The notes beneath the pieces were generated by a model. That model was given only the letters and a program-made list of their open reading frames with translations, was not told the origin of the DNA and did no database searches. DNA of 64,000 nucleotides from Leptospira selangorensis. GTDB taxonomy: Bacteria > Spirochaetota > Leptospiria > Leptospirales > Leptospiraceae. How positions within the stretch are numbered: position 1 is the first letter of the stretch; the number at the start of each line of letters is the position of its first letter. The stretch covers positions 62,001 to 126,000 of the forward strand of contig NZ_RQES01000024.1 of NCBI RefSeq assembly GCF_004769405.1. The letters are read 5' to 3'. Below, one piece after another: positions 18,582 through 29,368 of the stretch. The position numbers and the translations under genes were made by a program.

Positions 18582-19577
18582 ATGAGACATTACGACGTAT
18601 TCGGGATAGGGAACGCACTTGTGGATATTTTAATCCCTACCGAAGATTCTTTTTTACAAAAAATGGGCTGGAACAAGGGGATTATGACCCTGGTGGACGC
18701 AGAAGTGCAGGGTGGAGTTCTTACCGCTTTAGACGGACATAAAAAAGAATTAAGATCAGGTGGAAGCGCTGCAAATACTATGATCGCACTCGCAAATTCC
18801 GGAGGAACCGGAACTTATACAGGAAAGGTAAGTGAGGACACTTACGGAGAATTTTATAAACAGGATATGGAGAAGGCCGGGATATTATTTGAAGTTCCTC
18901 CTTCCAAAGAAGGACATACCGGAACTTGCGTAATTCTTACAACTCCTGATGCGGAAAGAACAATGCTCACTCACTTGGGAATTTCTTCCACATTGACCAA
19001 ACAAGATCTGGATCTGGAAAAACTGAAGGCGTCTTCTTATAGTTATGTAGAAGGATACCTTTGGGACGGACCTTCTACTAAGGAAGCTTGTCTTCTTGCA
19101 ATGGAAGAATCCAAAAAAGCGGGAGTAAAGGTAGCATTTACTTTTAGTGACCCATTCTGTGTAAACCGCTCCAGAGAGGATTTTTTAAAACTTACTAAAG
19201 AATATTGTGATTTAGTTTTTTGTAATGCAGAAGAGGCAAAAGCGCTGGCTGCTACCGAGTCCAAGGAAGACGCTTTAAAATTTATCTCTTCACTATGTAA
19301 AAATGTGATGATGACGGATGGCGCTAACGGCGCATTCGTATCCGTAAATGGGACGATTAGTCATGTGGGTGGCTTTCCTGTTCAGGAACTATTAGATACA
19401 ACCGGAGCAGGGGATAGTTTTGCTGCAGGTGTGCTCTATGGACTTACACACGGATTTTCGCCTGAGAATGCGGCAAGATGGGGAAATTACGTTGCATCCA
19501 GGATCGTACAAGAGATCGGACCTAGACTTTCTGTCAGACTTATGGGAAGACAGGAAGAGATATTAGGAAAAGTTTAA
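18582..19577 (+). CDS. PfkB-family carbohydrate/adenosine kinase
   Basis: 331 residues. GIGNALVDILIP at the start, GGSAANTMIALA (PfkB signature 1, about residue 60-71) and DTTGAGDSFAAGVLYG (signature 2, catalytic Asp about 272) define the fold. The arrangement resembles the adenosine kinase-like branch (VDAEVQ, HLGISSTLT), but ribokinase-like substrates are also possible. GGAG precedes the ATG by 5 nt. It is 36 bp downstream of prmA and may be transcribed with it. The last codons overlap the convergent lipoprotein by 4 bp. Confidence 0.88.
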   Translation: MRHYDVFGIGNALVDILIPTEDSFLQKMGWNKGIMTLVDAEVQGGVLTALDGHKKELRSGGSAANTMIALANSGGTGTYTGKVSEDTYGEFYKQDMEKAGILFEVPPSKEGHTGTCVILTTPDAERTMLTHLGISSTLTKQDLDLEKLKASSYSYVEGYLWDGPSTKEACLLAMEESKKAGVKVAFTFSDPFCVNRSREDFLKLTKEYCDLVFCNAEEAKALAATESKEDALKFISSLCKNVMMTDGANGAFVSVNGTISHVGGFPVQELLDTTGAGDSFAAGVLYGLTHGFSPENAARWGNYVASRIVQEIGPRLSVRLMGRQEEILGKV

Positions 19578-20839
19578 GGACAAGAATAAGATAAAGAGAT
19601 CGTGCTCATATTTCCGTTTTCCGGAACGGAAAATGTGAGCGGAGTTCCTACCATCGTATCCGGGAAGCCGTCCAGGTTTCCGGTATCAGCCAGACAATAC
19701 AGCTTATGAGTTCCAGGATTGATGTACTTCATCTTGACTGTTCCATTTCTTGCAGGAGTCGCTGCTAATGGAAGTTTTGTAAGAATATCAGTTTCATTCT
19801 CTCTAAACACTGCAAAATAATGAGTTAAATTTCCGGATCCACCTGTGATCGCCAAAGAAGAAGCGCCACTTGGATAAATTGTCCTGGACCTGGATAAAAT
19901 CCCTCCGCCCATATCGGATTGGCCGGCGTGGTTTACTTTCCAATCGCTGATAGAGATTAAGGTAGCAGCAGTACTTCCGTCCGCAGCCTTGATGGAGTGA
20001 ACCATTAGATTTTCCTTAAGGTTCATTCTAACTTCGAAAATATAAGGTTCGTATCCGGGTTTAAAATCCATATCCGCTTCTCCGGGTTGTATCGAATAGA
20101 GAAGAGGAAATACTAATGGATAACCGGATTTGTCAGTAGTCCCTGCGGAATAAGCGAGCCTCGGAACTATATTAAATCCGTATACTCCATAGTTATCAAA
20201 GAAAGTTACTTTTGTCAGGTCCACGCCAGGTGCATTTCCCCAGCCGGTAACCAATGAACGGATATAAGTTCCCGTATAATAATACTGGCTCGCAAGTCCT
20301 GTACTGGTTCCGGAAGTAGGATCGTTAGAAGGGAATTCTGCTCCTTCTCCGTTTAAGAACTGGATCATTTTGAATTCGCCGTTCAGGGATCGGCAAGTGT
20401 TTGCATTCAATGTATAAGGTTGTGTACAATATACTTCTCTGTTCGGGGCAATATTATCCCAGAATGCTTTTGCAGCCGCAACAGTTCTGATCTGAGAAAG
20501 ATTATTTAAACCGTCTTGGTATTTGGAAGAAATACGTATTTCACCTATATCGATAAAGATAGGAAGATTTGCTGCCTTAGGAAGACCGGCTAGATTAAAA
20601 GTAGGATCTCCGGAAGGATCCTCGTAAACATTTCCGGTTCCATTATTATATTCTGAAAATTCTAAGGGACTATCAGTGGCGTAAGTACCTTTCATTAGAA
20701 GTAACATTCTATTATTGAAAAGGGTACTAATTACAGGATTATCAGTGGCATTTCCTTCCCAATGTCCTACCTTACAATCCGAAAAGAATGCTAATAAAAA
20801 GGAAGAAAGACATAGAAGACGATTCGCTTTGGAAATCAT
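19574..20839 (-). CDS. Large hypothetical lipoprotein
   Basis: 421 residues; the signal MISKANRLLCLSSFLLAFFSDC gives a lipobox with Asp at -1. No known domain was recognised. The mature chain is rich in Gly, Asn, Ser and aromatic residues with short predicted strands (IFIDIGEIRISSKYQ, YIFEVRMNLKENLMVH), and has four or five Cys (YCTQ, NTCRS, LYCLAD, SYSCP) that may form disulfides, suggesting a surface or periplasmic beta protein. Its start overlaps the stop of the upstream barrel gene (ATGA), so the two are translationally coupled and may act together in the outer membrane. Confidence 0.8.
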   Translation of the reverse strand: MISKANRLLCLSSFLLAFFSDCKVGHWEGNATDNPVISTLFNNRMLLLMKGTYATDSPLEFSEYNNGTGNVYEDPSGDPTFNLAGLPKAANLPIFIDIGEIRISSKYQDGLNNLSQIRTVAAAKAFWDNIAPNREVYCTQPYTLNANTCRSLNGEFKMIQFLNGEGAEFPSNDPTSGTSTGLASQYYYTGTYIRSLVTGWGNAPGVDLTKVTFFDNYGVYGFNIVPRLAYSAGTTDKSGYPLVFPLLYSIQPGEADMDFKPGYEPYIFEVRMNLKENLMVHSIKAADGSTAATLISISDWKVNHAGQSDMGGGILSRSRTIYPSGASSLAITGGSGNLTHYFAVFRENETDILTKLPLAATPARNGTVKMKYINPGTHKLYCLADTGNLDGFPDTMVGTPLTFSVPENGNMSTISLSYSCP

Positions 20840-21657
20840 AAGAATACGCTCACCATTAAACCGAAATGGAAAAATTCCGTATCCACTTTATTGTAATAAT
20901 ACGGGTTACTTAACCTGGAATCCACAGTAGGACCCACATAAGGATATTTTGTTTCCGCAGGTGAATTTAAATCTGATTCATAAATTTTATTATAATCCAG
21001 TCGAATACCGATCCGTAGCTTTTTCCCCGCCACGAAACTTGCCTCAAATCCTGCGTATAATGTATTGTCCCAGCGGGAAGTGTTTGCAGGTCTTGCAACC
21101 ACATAGGTTTCTCCGAATCCCGCCTTCACCATAAATGTGATCGGAAGTTCCAAAGGAATTTTATAACAGAGTGCGGAATAGACCGGGATAGTAGTAAGTG
21201 CTCTTTCCGATCTGGACAAATAGTTAGAATAGGAAGCACCTATCTCTACATAAAAAATCCAAGGCCAAGGAACTCTGTAGAAGAATCCACCGCCCAAAGT
21301 GGTATCCAAATATTTCTGAGCTTCCGATCCAGGGAACGGGTTAGAAGCTCCAACCCAGGCGCCTATTTCCGCTTTTCTATTATCATAGAATGTAGGAAGT
21401 TCTTCTTCTAATTCTTCGTCGTCGGTGCCGTCTTTTTTATCAGAGCGAGAAAGTCCGGAAGAAGGTAAATTTCCACCTGCTTGTGCCAGGATCAATTCTC
21501 CATTCTTAAAGCTATTCCCTATCTTATTAAAATCCATAGGAGGAGAAACAGGGTTTCCTCCCAGATATTTTACAGTCTTATTATCCAGTTGGTCCGGATA
21601 AGAGAACGTTTGTGCCCAAGGAAAAAGTAAAAATGCGATCGGCAGAAGTTTTTTCAT
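20836..21657 (-). CDS. Outer-membrane beta-barrel-like protein
   Basis: 273 residues with a signal peptide ending near TFS. After a charged linker (SDKKDGTDDEELEEELP) comes a series of amphipathic strands: AEIGAWVGASNPFPGS, GGGFFYRVPWPWIFYVEIGASYSNYL, ITFMVKAGFGETYVVA and LYAGFEASFVAGKKLRIGIRLDYNKIYES, ending FHFGLMVSVFL. This is typical of an 8- to 10-strand outer-membrane barrel. The function is unknown. It is translationally coupled to truA upstream (ATGA overlap at 21654-21657) and to the lipoprotein downstream. Confidence 0.75.
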   Translation of the reverse strand: MKKLLPIAFLLFPWAQTFSYPDQLDNKTVKYLGGNPVSPPMDFNKIGNSFKNGELILAQAGGNLPSSGLSRSDKKDGTDDEELEEELPTFYDNRKAEIGAWVGASNPFPGSEAQKYLDTTLGGGFFYRVPWPWIFYVEIGASYSNYLSRSERALTTIPVYSALCYKIPLELPITFMVKAGFGETYVVARPANTSRWDNTLYAGFEASFVAGKKLRIGIRLDYNKIYESDLNSPAETKYPYVGPTVDSRLSNPYYYNKVDTEFFHFGLMVSVFL

Positions 21658-22481
21658 CTCGAAACCCCGCCGAATTCTTTTCTGTTTTGGTACATCCGAT
21701 CTATCTCAGGGAAAGAATCGTAGTACGCTTTTAGAAAATACAATCCGTAAGGGGGGAGGGTAATCCCTGCTATGGTTCTATCTTTGGAAGAAAGTATTTT
21801 CAATATATTCGTCTCTTTGCGCTTCTCTATCGCTATTTCAAAAAGTGTTCCGGTCAGGATCCGGACCATATTATGGAGGAAACCGTTCGCCTTGATCCGT
21901 AAGCGGAGAAGTCCGGGCTCTTCTTCACTTTCTAAAAGGCTAGCATCATAAATGACCCGAGTCGTGCTCCTGCGGTTCCGCATCGAAGTGGCTTTTGCCA
22001 GACTTCTAAAGTCATGCTCTCCCTTTAGTAGTTCCAGTTCTTCTCTTAAGCGGGAAACGTCAATCCGATGTTGGTACCAGAACGCTCTGTTTTTCCAAAC
22101 CGGTCTTGGGAACCTCGCGTTCACTAAAAGGTATTCGTATTCTCTTGCAGTACAGGAAAACTGAGAATTGAAGTTCAGGGGAACTTCTGTCATCTCGTGA
22201 ATAGCCAGACCCCGGTCGGTGAGTGCGTTTATTCCAAGTAGGAACTTCGACAGGTTTGGGATAGAGGAATCTGTTTTAAAATTTACGATCATTCCCCTGG
22301 CGTGGACTCCTGTGTCTGTTCTTCCCGCGCCCCAGATCCTAGTTTGTTTTTTTAGAAGGACCTCTAAGGCCTTCTCTATTTCTTCCTGAACTGTGGGAGA
22401 TTGTTTTTGGCTTTGGTATCCGAAAAAACATCCACCATCGAATTCGATTAGTAAGGCATAGTTTCTAGGATCTTCTGTCAT
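21654..22481 (-). CDS. truA: tRNA pseudouridine(38-40) synthase
   Basis: 275 residues, the usual length. It isomerises uridines 38-40 of the tRNA anticodon arm. The N-terminal YALLIEFDGGCFFGYQSQ, the catalytic loop GAGRTDTGVHARGM (catalytic Asp in RTDTGVHA) and LRIKANGFLHNMVRILTGTL near residue 200 are the family signature. The start is the ATG at 22481 without a strong ribosome site. It heads a three-gene overlapping operon with an envelope barrel and lipoprotein, and DUF2225 lies 56 bp upstream on the same strand. Confidence 0.95.
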   Translation of the reverse strand: MTEDPRNYALLIEFDGGCFFGYQSQKQSPTVQEEIEKALEVLLKKQTRIWGAGRTDTGVHARGMIVNFKTDSSIPNLSKFLLGINALTDRGLAIHEMTEVPLNFNSQFSCTAREYEYLLVNARFPRPVWKNRAFWYQHRIDVSRLREELELLKGEHDFRSLAKATSMRNRRSTTRVIYDASLLESEEEPGLLRLRIKANGFLHNMVRILTGTLFEIAIEKRKETNILKILSSKDRTIAGITLPPYGLYFLKAYYDSFPEIDRMYQNRKEFGGVSR

Positions 22482-22537
22482 AGTTAGGAGCGGAACTTAG
22501 AATGAAACAAATAGGAGGAAGAAAAGAGAAACGTCTC

Positions 22538-23464
22538 TTATTTCTCTCCGCCCATTTCTTCTATGATCTTATTGTATTCATCATAGAGTTCTTTGGCCAT
22601 ATCAATGATCACGGAAGGTTTGGACTTAGACGCCTTACCTGAACCGTATAATCTAGAAAGAGTTCTTTTTGCACGGATTAGAAGGTTCAGTTTAGAAGCA
22701 GCATCCGATGCAAGTTCTTCCTTGAACTTCATTGTGAGATAAGCGGAAAGATAAATGACTCCGTCAAATCCCCAGTTTTTGTCAGTATCAGGTCCGAGTA
22801 GGTAAGAAGCAGCATCCACCGGCTCAGAACCGGACTGCATGATTTCCATTGTATCCGTGTACCAGCCCGCCGATTTTTGGTAGAGAAGGTCCCGGATCTT
22901 ATCGTAACCCATACCTGGAAACTCTGTATTTACATCATCGAAGTACCAGGCACCTCGAACCGCGCAGACCGCTTTTTTAGGGGTAGGAGCTACTGTCACT
23001 TTTCTAGACTGGTAACATTCAATCGCTAATAAGTAAGATGCTGCTCCCAAGATCAGGTTTCTTTCTTGGTAAAAATCAGTAGGTCCCATAATGGACTCTA
23101 TGTTTTTACGTCGGACCTCTGCGGATTCTCTCAATTTTGCGAGTTCGTCCGCATCTAGGCTTGACCAGTCCTTAGGAAATGCGGTATAAAGGCAACGTGG
23201 GCAAACGTTTAGAACGTAATCGTTCGGGGAAACTCTGCCGAATTTTTTGTTTTTTTCGTATAAGCGACGTAATTCCTGGGTGAGTTTGCCGGCAATTAGC
23301 CTTCCTCCCCCTTGGAACATACTTTCCCTTTGGTGGACCTCGCTACAGATAGGGCAGACCGTATCTTCTTTGTTACGAAACGAGATTTTTTTGCCTTGGG
23401 CTAATGCAGTTGCTGTCATACGAAGAATTTCCGGAAAAATCGAGCCGGAAGCGTCAATTCTCAC
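22538..23464 (-). CDS. DUF2225 family protein
   Basis: 308 residues from a GTG at 23464; an internal ATG at 23419 (MTATALAQGKK) is an alternative. Two zinc-ribbon-like Cys pairs, CPICSEVH near 37-44 and CPRCLYTAFPKDW near 93-105, mark the DUF2225 (COG1655) family. The remainder is helical and TPR-like (AASYLLAIECYQ, YLSAYLTMKFKEEL). It is cytoplasmic, with no signal peptide. In the family the function is unknown. It lies divergent from the exported protein at 23554, with 89 bp between. Confidence 0.8.
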   Translation of the reverse strand: MRIDASGSIFPEILRMTATALAQGKKISFRNKEDTVCPICSEVHQRESMFQGGGRLIAGKLTQELRRLYEKNKKFGRVSPNDYVLNVCPRCLYTAFPKDWSSLDADELAKLRESAEVRRKNIESIMGPTDFYQERNLILGAASYLLAIECYQSRKVTVAPTPKKAVCAVRGAWYFDDVNTEFPGMGYDKIRDLLYQKSAGWYTDTMEIMQSGSEPVDAASYLLGPDTDKNWGFDGVIYLSAYLTMKFKEELASDAASKLNLLIRAKRTLSRLYGSGKASKSKPSVIIDMAKELYDEYNKIIEEMGGEK

Positions 23465-23553
23465 CGTATTCTAACCGATAGACTAAGAAGAAAAGCACGA
23501 TTTTCGGGTTGAACCCGGTCTTCTCAGGAAGATGCTAAGGAAAAGGTCCTCCA

Positions 23554-24663
23554 ATGAAAAAACTTCTCGTTTTCATGATTGCGATGTTAGTCGCCCCAGT
23601 TGTTATACACGGTGAAGCCGTTTCTATGAAATCGTATAAGAAGCGGATTGAGCTGTTAACGTATTTAAGAGCGATAGAGCCGGTCGTAAAAAATTATCCT
23701 GGAGAGGTAAAATCCTCCGGAACTGGCCAAGCCCAAGCAGATGGGGAAAGACTAGCGAAGTATAAAGAACTTAAAAGATTATACCAAGAAGGTCTTCTGT
23801 ATTTCTTCGAAGGGAATTTCGTAAATTCTTATCGTAGATTTTTGGAATCCCAGCTTGGAATGGAACTTCTTCTCGAGGAACTTTCACAAGCATATGTGGA
23901 AAGAACGGAAGAGATCCTAAAAACTGCGATCGAAAAGAAAAATCCAAACAATCCAATGGATAGAGCACTTGTGGATATTTCCGTGGAATATGGAAAAACA
24001 AGTTATATCCGCGCGGACATTAAGGAGAATAGAGAAGCTCCTTATACTCGCAGGATGTACAACCCGAGAGAATTCCATTACGTGGTGAATAAATACACCA
24101 TCGAAAAAAATATGGAGTTAGGTTATCAATTCTTGGGAGAAGCCAAAGAAGCTAGGAATAACGCACTTAAGATAGAAAAACATTTGGAGAAACACCAAAA
24201 ACTCCAACCTGAGCATAGAAAACATCGTATCGAAATGTATTTAGGAGCGATCAATCTTTGCAGGGACGCAAGATCCAATGCGATGAATATTTTCAAACTT
24301 AAGTATCCTTATGATAATTACTTTCTGCAAAGATCCGACGCTAAGACTGAAGAGACCCGTAATGAGATCGGTGAGATCACTCCGGGCGAAGTTGTTTCAG
24401 TAGAAGGAGTTACTTATGACTTCTCAACAAATCCTCTGGTTCGTGCAGATAATAGAATGAGCCCTGTATTCGATAAAAGAATTCCGGACGATTATCGTAG
24501 AGACGCTGTGGATATTTTAGGTAGAGTTTATGACGACGAGATCGACAATAAACTGTATCTTCGTTGGGACGCTGAGACTCGTAAAAAACTTCTGGGAGAT
24601 AAAATTCCTCCAGGAGCTCAAAAAAGAAGACAAGCTGCAGCTGCAAGCCAGCCTAATAAATAA
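23554..24663 (+). CDS. Conserved exported helical protein, function unknown
   Basis: 369 residues with a signal peptide (MKKLLVFMIAMLVAPVVIHG). The mature part is charged and mainly alpha-helical: LAKYKELKRLYQEGLLYFFEG, FLESQLGMELLLEELSQAYVER, GYQFLGEAKEARNNALKIEKHLEKH. The C-terminus is basic and Ala/Gln-rich (KRRQAAAASQ). No domain was recognised; the repeated helical pairs recall TPR-like periplasmic proteins. AAGG stands 8 nt before the ATG. A strong terminator at 24690 ends it, so it is probably a single-gene transcript. Confidence 0.75.
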   Translation: MKKLLVFMIAMLVAPVVIHGEAVSMKSYKKRIELLTYLRAIEPVVKNYPGEVKSSGTGQAQADGERLAKYKELKRLYQEGLLYFFEGNFVNSYRRFLESQLGMELLLEELSQAYVERTEEILKTAIEKKNPNNPMDRALVDISVEYGKTSYIRADIKENREAPYTRRMYNPREFHYVVNKYTIEKNMELGYQFLGEAKEARNNALKIEKHLEKHQKLQPEHRKHRIEMYLGAINLCRDARSNAMNIFKLKYPYDNYFLQRSDAKTEETRNEIGEITPGEVVSVEGVTYDFSTNPLVRADNRMSPVFDKRIPDDYRRDAVDILGRVYDDEIDNKLYLRWDAETRKKLLGDKIPPGAQKRRQAAAASQPNK

Positions 24664-24689
24664 GAACTTTCCATTCTTCTGAAAAAATA

Positions 24690-24724
24690 AAAAGGCCCGT
24701 TTCCTAAAGGAGGTGGGCTTTTTT
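24690..24724 (+). terminator. Intrinsic terminator after the exported helical protein
   Basis: AAAAGGCCC and GGGCTTTT arms close over an inner TTTCC/GGAGG stem with a TAAA loop, followed by six T (24719-24724). Confidence 0.8.
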
Positions 24725-24861
24725 ATTTCTGCAAGTGCATTCTACTTAAAGCGAACATTGTAAGTTATGTCGGAGATGAATTGTTGCATTCGTGTTTCTC
24801 CCTTTGACTTATGTTAAGAATTTGCTTTCCTTGTTCAGTGATGTACTAAAGCATAGTTCGC

Positions 24862-25655
<794 letters not shown>

Positions 25656-25659
<4 letters not shown>

Positions 25660-27131
25660 TTAAAAGATTACTCATCGCAAACAGGGGAGAGATCTCTCTC
25701 CGTATCCAAAAAACCTGCAAAAGGTTAGGCATAGAGACTGTAGCCGTATATTCGGATGCGGATAAGGATGCACCTTTTGTAAAAGCCGCTGACTTTTCTT
25801 TTTATTTGGGGGAGTCGGAACCTTCTAAATCTTATTTAGTAATTCCTAATATACTCAAGGCTATCAAAGAAACCGGAGCGGATTCTGTTCATCCAGGTTA
25901 TGGGTTTTTATCCGAGAAGGCCGAATTTGCAAGAGAACTTTCTAAAGCGGGGATTTCTTTTTTAGGACCTAAGCCTGAAACTGTGGATCTAATGGGAGAT
26001 AAGATCCGTTCTCGTGCAGCCATGGAGAAGGCAGGAGTTCCCGTTGTTCCCGGATATGAAGGGGATTCCCAAGAACATTCCGTTTTGTTAAAAGAAGCGG
26101 AGAGGATCGGATTTCCGGTCATGATCAAGGCTAGTGCCGGTGGCGGTGGAAAAGGAATGAAACGTGTCTTTTCCAAAGAAGAATTTTTACCCGCATTAGA
26201 ATCGGCCCAAAGAGAAGCAGGAAATGCTTTTGGGGACGCGAGAGTATTTTTAGAAAAGTATATTATAAACCCTAGACATATAGAAGTTCAGGTATTCGGT
26301 GATACTTCCGGAAAAGTAATCCATCTTTTCGAAAGAGAATGTTCCATCCAAAGAAGACACCAGAAGGTAGTGGAGGAATCTCCCGCACCTAATTTGCCTT
26401 CTGAACTGAAACAAAAGATATGTGAAGTAGCCGTTAAGGCCGCTTCTTCCATTGGTTATATCGGTGCTGGAACAGTTGAATTCATTTTAGGAGAAGATGG
26501 AGCATTCTACTTCTTAGAAATGAATACAAGACTGCAAGTAGAACATCCAGTTACCGAATCTGTAACCGGATTTGATTTGGTAGAATGGCAGATCAGAATT
26601 GCAGAAGGTGTGAGTATCGAAAAACTCACAGGTGGAAAATCTCCATCCCAGAGTGGACATGCGATCGAGGTTCGGTTGTACGCGGAAGATCCTGAGAATG
26701 AGTTCCTACCTTCCATCGGTAAAATAGAACTCGCCAGATTCCCGGAGGTCCAAAATTTGAGAGTGGATTCCGGGGTTATTACCGGTTCCGAAGTTTCTCT
26801 CTATTACGATCCAATGCTTGCGAAAGTGATCGGGATCGGAAAAACAAGAGAAGAAGCGCGTAAAAATCTGATCGCAGGCCTCGAAGAGACAATCGTATTC
26901 GGGCCGATCACAAATCTGAATTATTTAAAAGCAATCTTGGAACATTCCGAGTTCGTAAACGGAAATACCAATACTCATTTTTTAGAAAAACATAAAATAG
27001 TTTGGGAAGAATCCGGAGAAGAAAAAGAGGCACTTATGAAAACTGCTTCTTTCCTTGCGAACCGTTCAGTGAAAACTTCCTCCGTATGGGAAGCCGTAGG
27101 GCCGAACGGAGTTTGGGGAGAAATATCTTGA
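25656..27131 (+). CDS. Biotin carboxylase subunit of an acyl-CoA carboxylase
   Basis: 491 residues from a GTG at 25656 (GTGA overlap with the acyltransferase stop). It carboxylates biotin with bicarbonate and ATP. Seen: RLLIANRGEISLRI at the N-terminus, SVHPGYGFLSEKAEF, the ATP-grasp Gly loop KASAGGGGKGMK (about 159-170), RDCS-like FERECSIQRRHQKVVEE, and EMNTRLQVEHPVTE. It is about 40 residues longer than free-standing AccC and resembles the N-terminal part of alpha subunits of propionyl- or methylcrotonyl-CoA carboxylases. The biotin carrier is the next gene, with a TTGA overlap. No carboxyltransferase gene is in the window. Confidence 0.88.
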
Positions 27132-27610
27132 ACCGTTTGTTCCGACTTCAGTGGAAAGAAAAAGAATATGTATTGGATCTGGGAGATTCTTCCTCCAGAT
27201 TATTCGGTCCTGAAAAAAAATGGGAGTCACTTCTGACTCATTATTCTTGGACAGAAGGAAAGGACGGTTCTTATTCTTTACCTGACGGGAGTGTCGCATT
27301 ACTTAGAAGCGGAAAACTTTTCATTCATACGAAAGGAAAAACATTCCAGTTTGCGATCAGAGGAAGGGAATCTTCCGATGCACAGACCGCTTCTTTGGAA
27401 ATTAAAAGTCCGATGCCGGGAAAGATCATCAAGGTAGAAGTGAAGCCCGGAGACTCTGTTAAGAAAGGACAGACCCTTGCAGTTGTGGAAGCAATGAAGA
27501 TGGAGCACGCATTGAAGGCCGGGGGAGATGCTAAAGTACAAGAAGTACTCGCTCAACCGAGTGATATAGTTTCCCAAGACCAGTTGCTTATCAAATTAAG
27601 CGAATCATAA
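27128..27610 (+). CDS. Biotin carboxyl carrier protein of the split carboxylase
   Basis: 160 residues from the TTG at 27128, which overlaps the carboxylase stop. Residues 1-85 correspond in place to the linker (BT-like) domain of carboxylase alpha subunits. Residues about 90-158 form a biotinyl domain: IKSPMPGKIIKVEVKPGD, then VVEAMKMEHAL with the biotinylated Lys124, then QVLAQPSDIVSQDQLLIKL-like ending. The longer frame starting at 27002 has a non-protein-like N-terminus and was rejected. Together the two genes look like a carboxylase alpha subunit cut in two. Confidence 0.88.
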   Translation: MNRLFRLQWKEKEYVLDLGDSSSRLFGPEKKWESLLTHYSWTEGKDGSYSLPDGSVALLRSGKLFIHTKGKTFQFAIRGRESSDAQTASLEIKSPMPGKIIKVEVKPGDSVKKGQTLAVVEAMKMEHALKAGGDAKVQEVLAQPSDIVSQDQLLIKLSES

Positions 27611-27630
27611 ATTTCTGCTCGAGTTATAAA

Positions 27631-27662
27631 CTGAAATGTTTTCTAAGACTGAAACATTTCAG
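27631..27662. promoter_or_regulatory. Perfect 11-bp inverted repeat downstream of the BCCP gene
   Basis: CTGAAATGTTT (27631-27641) and AAACATTTCAG (27652-27662) pair perfectly around a 10-nt spacer. There is no T-run after it, so it is not a standard terminator; it may be an operator for the barrel gene at 27835 or an mRNA 3' hairpin. Confidence 0.45.
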
Positions 27663-27773
27663 TATTGTTAAAATTTAAATTCTTATTTCGAACAAACGAT
27701 ATGATAATTTTAGAATACGGTTCGTTTGGAAGCCCATGACCCTAGATCAAAAGAAAAGGTTCCAGGAATAAAT

Positions 27774-27801
27774 TTGACATCGGGTCAGATACTATTATAC
27801 A
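27774..27801 (+). promoter_or_regulatory. Sigma70-like promoter of barrel/lipoprotein cassette 1
   Basis: TTGACA (27774-27779), a 16-bp spacer and TATACA (27796-27801) lie 34 bp upstream of the ATG at 27835, giving a short leader of about 27 nt. Confidence 0.65.
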
Positions 27802-27834
27802 TTGCGAATTCCATAAAAATTTTCAGGTTACTGC

Positions 27835-29358
27835 ATGAAGCATTTCCTTATTCGCATAGGCATAATTGCTATATTGGCCTTTGTTTCGACTCAAAATATC
27901 TCCGCTGATCCGGGCCTTTTGGACGGTTGTGAAAAACCTCCTGAAAGAACGGATCTACCATTCTATATCAGTCCTAAAAGACAACTTTGTAAAAAGGATT
28001 TAGAAAAGAAGAAGGAAGGTTGGTTCCCAACCGGATTGCCTCTTTTAAATTCAGATCCGAATACAGGGATCGGTTACGGTATTCGTGTATTTGCATACAA
28101 TAATGGAAAAAAAGAAGATCCGTTTTTCGAATATACTCCTTACAAATTCAGGATTTACGCTCAGTACTTCAATACCACAAAACAACGCCAGTATCAGGAC
28201 GTTGCTTTCGATGCGCCTTACGTGTTCGGTACACAATGGCGTTTGAGAGGAGAAGGTGTATATGATGCCAACCCGAATACGTTATTCTTCGGTTTAGGAG
28301 AATCTTCTCTCCAAACCTTAAGTTATACGGATAGGAACCAGGATGGAGGGTCTGTTTTTACTAACGCAACTTTTGCAGACCAACAAAGAAACCTGGCTTA
28401 TACTAGACCTGGTGGTCCTGGAGATCCTGTCGATGTTAACGGTTCCGTATATAACGGATTCCCTGCGCAGAACGGATTTAGAGTGACAGACTCTCAGTAT
28501 AACCGTTATAATTTGATCTCTCCTACAGCGATGCTGAGTGGAGAAAGATCATATGTCGGAGGAACTGTCCGACTCGTTGCAGGACTTCGTATGTCTCAGA
28601 ATATCGTAAGGGCGTTTGATGGAACTCTTGCGAATGCTACAGATCCGATCTTAGGTGATTCTCCTTTCAGTGCAGGTGGAAGAGCGATCAGCGGTACTAC
28701 TAAAATTACCGAAGATTATAACTCAGGAAAGATCTTAGGATATCATGGTGGTATGGTAAACACACTTCGTTTAGGTGTGGTTTACGATACGAGAGATTTG
28801 GAACCGGATCCGAACCAAGGTGTGTTTTTAGAAGCAACTTACGAAAGATCTGCAAAAACTTTCGGATCTAATTTCGATTATTCTAAATATTTCACTCAGG
28901 CAAAATTCTTCTGGAGCCCATTCCCAAGAGTTTTCGACAAATTGGTTGTCGCAGGCCGTGGAGGTTTCTCTGTTACTGAAGGAGATGCTCCATTCTTCGA
29001 ATATCGTAATATGTGGGGAACAGAAGGTGTGATCTCCGGACTAGGCGGACGTACTACATTAAGAGGTTATAAACAAGATCGCTTCGTAGGACGTGCGATG
29101 GGTTGGGGTAATATCGAACTTCGTTGGAAATTCGGTTCCCTTTCAGTTGCAGGACAACACTTTGCATTCAACTTAGTTCCATTTTTGGACTTTGGGCGAA
29201 TCTGGGACGACGAACATAAGGTTGGGACTAAGGATTATAAATATTCCCGAGGTCTTGGGCTCAGGATCGCTTGGAACCAAACGACGATCATCATGTTCGA
29301 CTACGCTGTTTCTAGAGAAGATAAGCAGCTATTCGTAAACTTCAACCACGCGTTCTAA
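27835..29358 (+). CDS. POTRA-less Omp85-family outer-membrane barrel, cassette 1
   Basis: 507 residues with a signal peptide (about 1-24). Only about 45 residues, including three Cys-bearing turns, separate it from the barrel, so there is no room for a POTRA domain. The barrel carries Omp85 hallmarks: [21 protein letters not shown] (about 313-333, the DTRD...G pattern) and the L6-loop RGY motif at R410-G411-Y412 ([12 protein letters not shown]), and it ends in a C-terminal Phe (FNHAF). It resembles the noNterm class of Omp85 proteins; the transported or inserted substrate is unknown. It is followed after 10 bp by a DUF1566 lipoprotein, and the pair is duplicated downstream. Confidence 0.85.
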   Translation: MKHFLIRIGIIAILAFVSTQNISADPGLLDGCEKPPERTDLPFYISPKRQLCKKDLEKKKEGWFPTGLPLLNSDPNTGIGYGIRVFAYNNGKKEDPFFEYTPYKFRIYAQYFNTTKQRQYQDVAFDAPYVFGTQWRLRGEGVYDANPNTLFFGLGESSLQTLSYTDRNQDGGSVFTNATFADQQRNLAYTRPGGPGDPVDVNGSVYNGFPAQNGFRVTDSQYNRYNLISPTAMLSGERSYVGGTVRLVAGLRMSQNIVRAFDGTLANATDPILGDSPFSAGGRAISGTTKITEDYNSGKILGYHGGMVNTLRLGVVYDTRDLEPDPNQGVFLEATYERSAKTFGSNFDYSKYFTQAKFFWSPFPRVFDKLVVAGRGGFSVTEGDAPFFEYRNMWGTEGVISGLGGRTTLRGYKQDRFVGRAMGWGNIELRWKFGSLSVAGQHFAFNLVPFLDFGRIWDDEHKVGTKDYKYSRGLGLRIAWNQTTIIMFDYAVSREDKQLFVNFNHAF

Positions 29359-29368
29359 GGAAACAGAA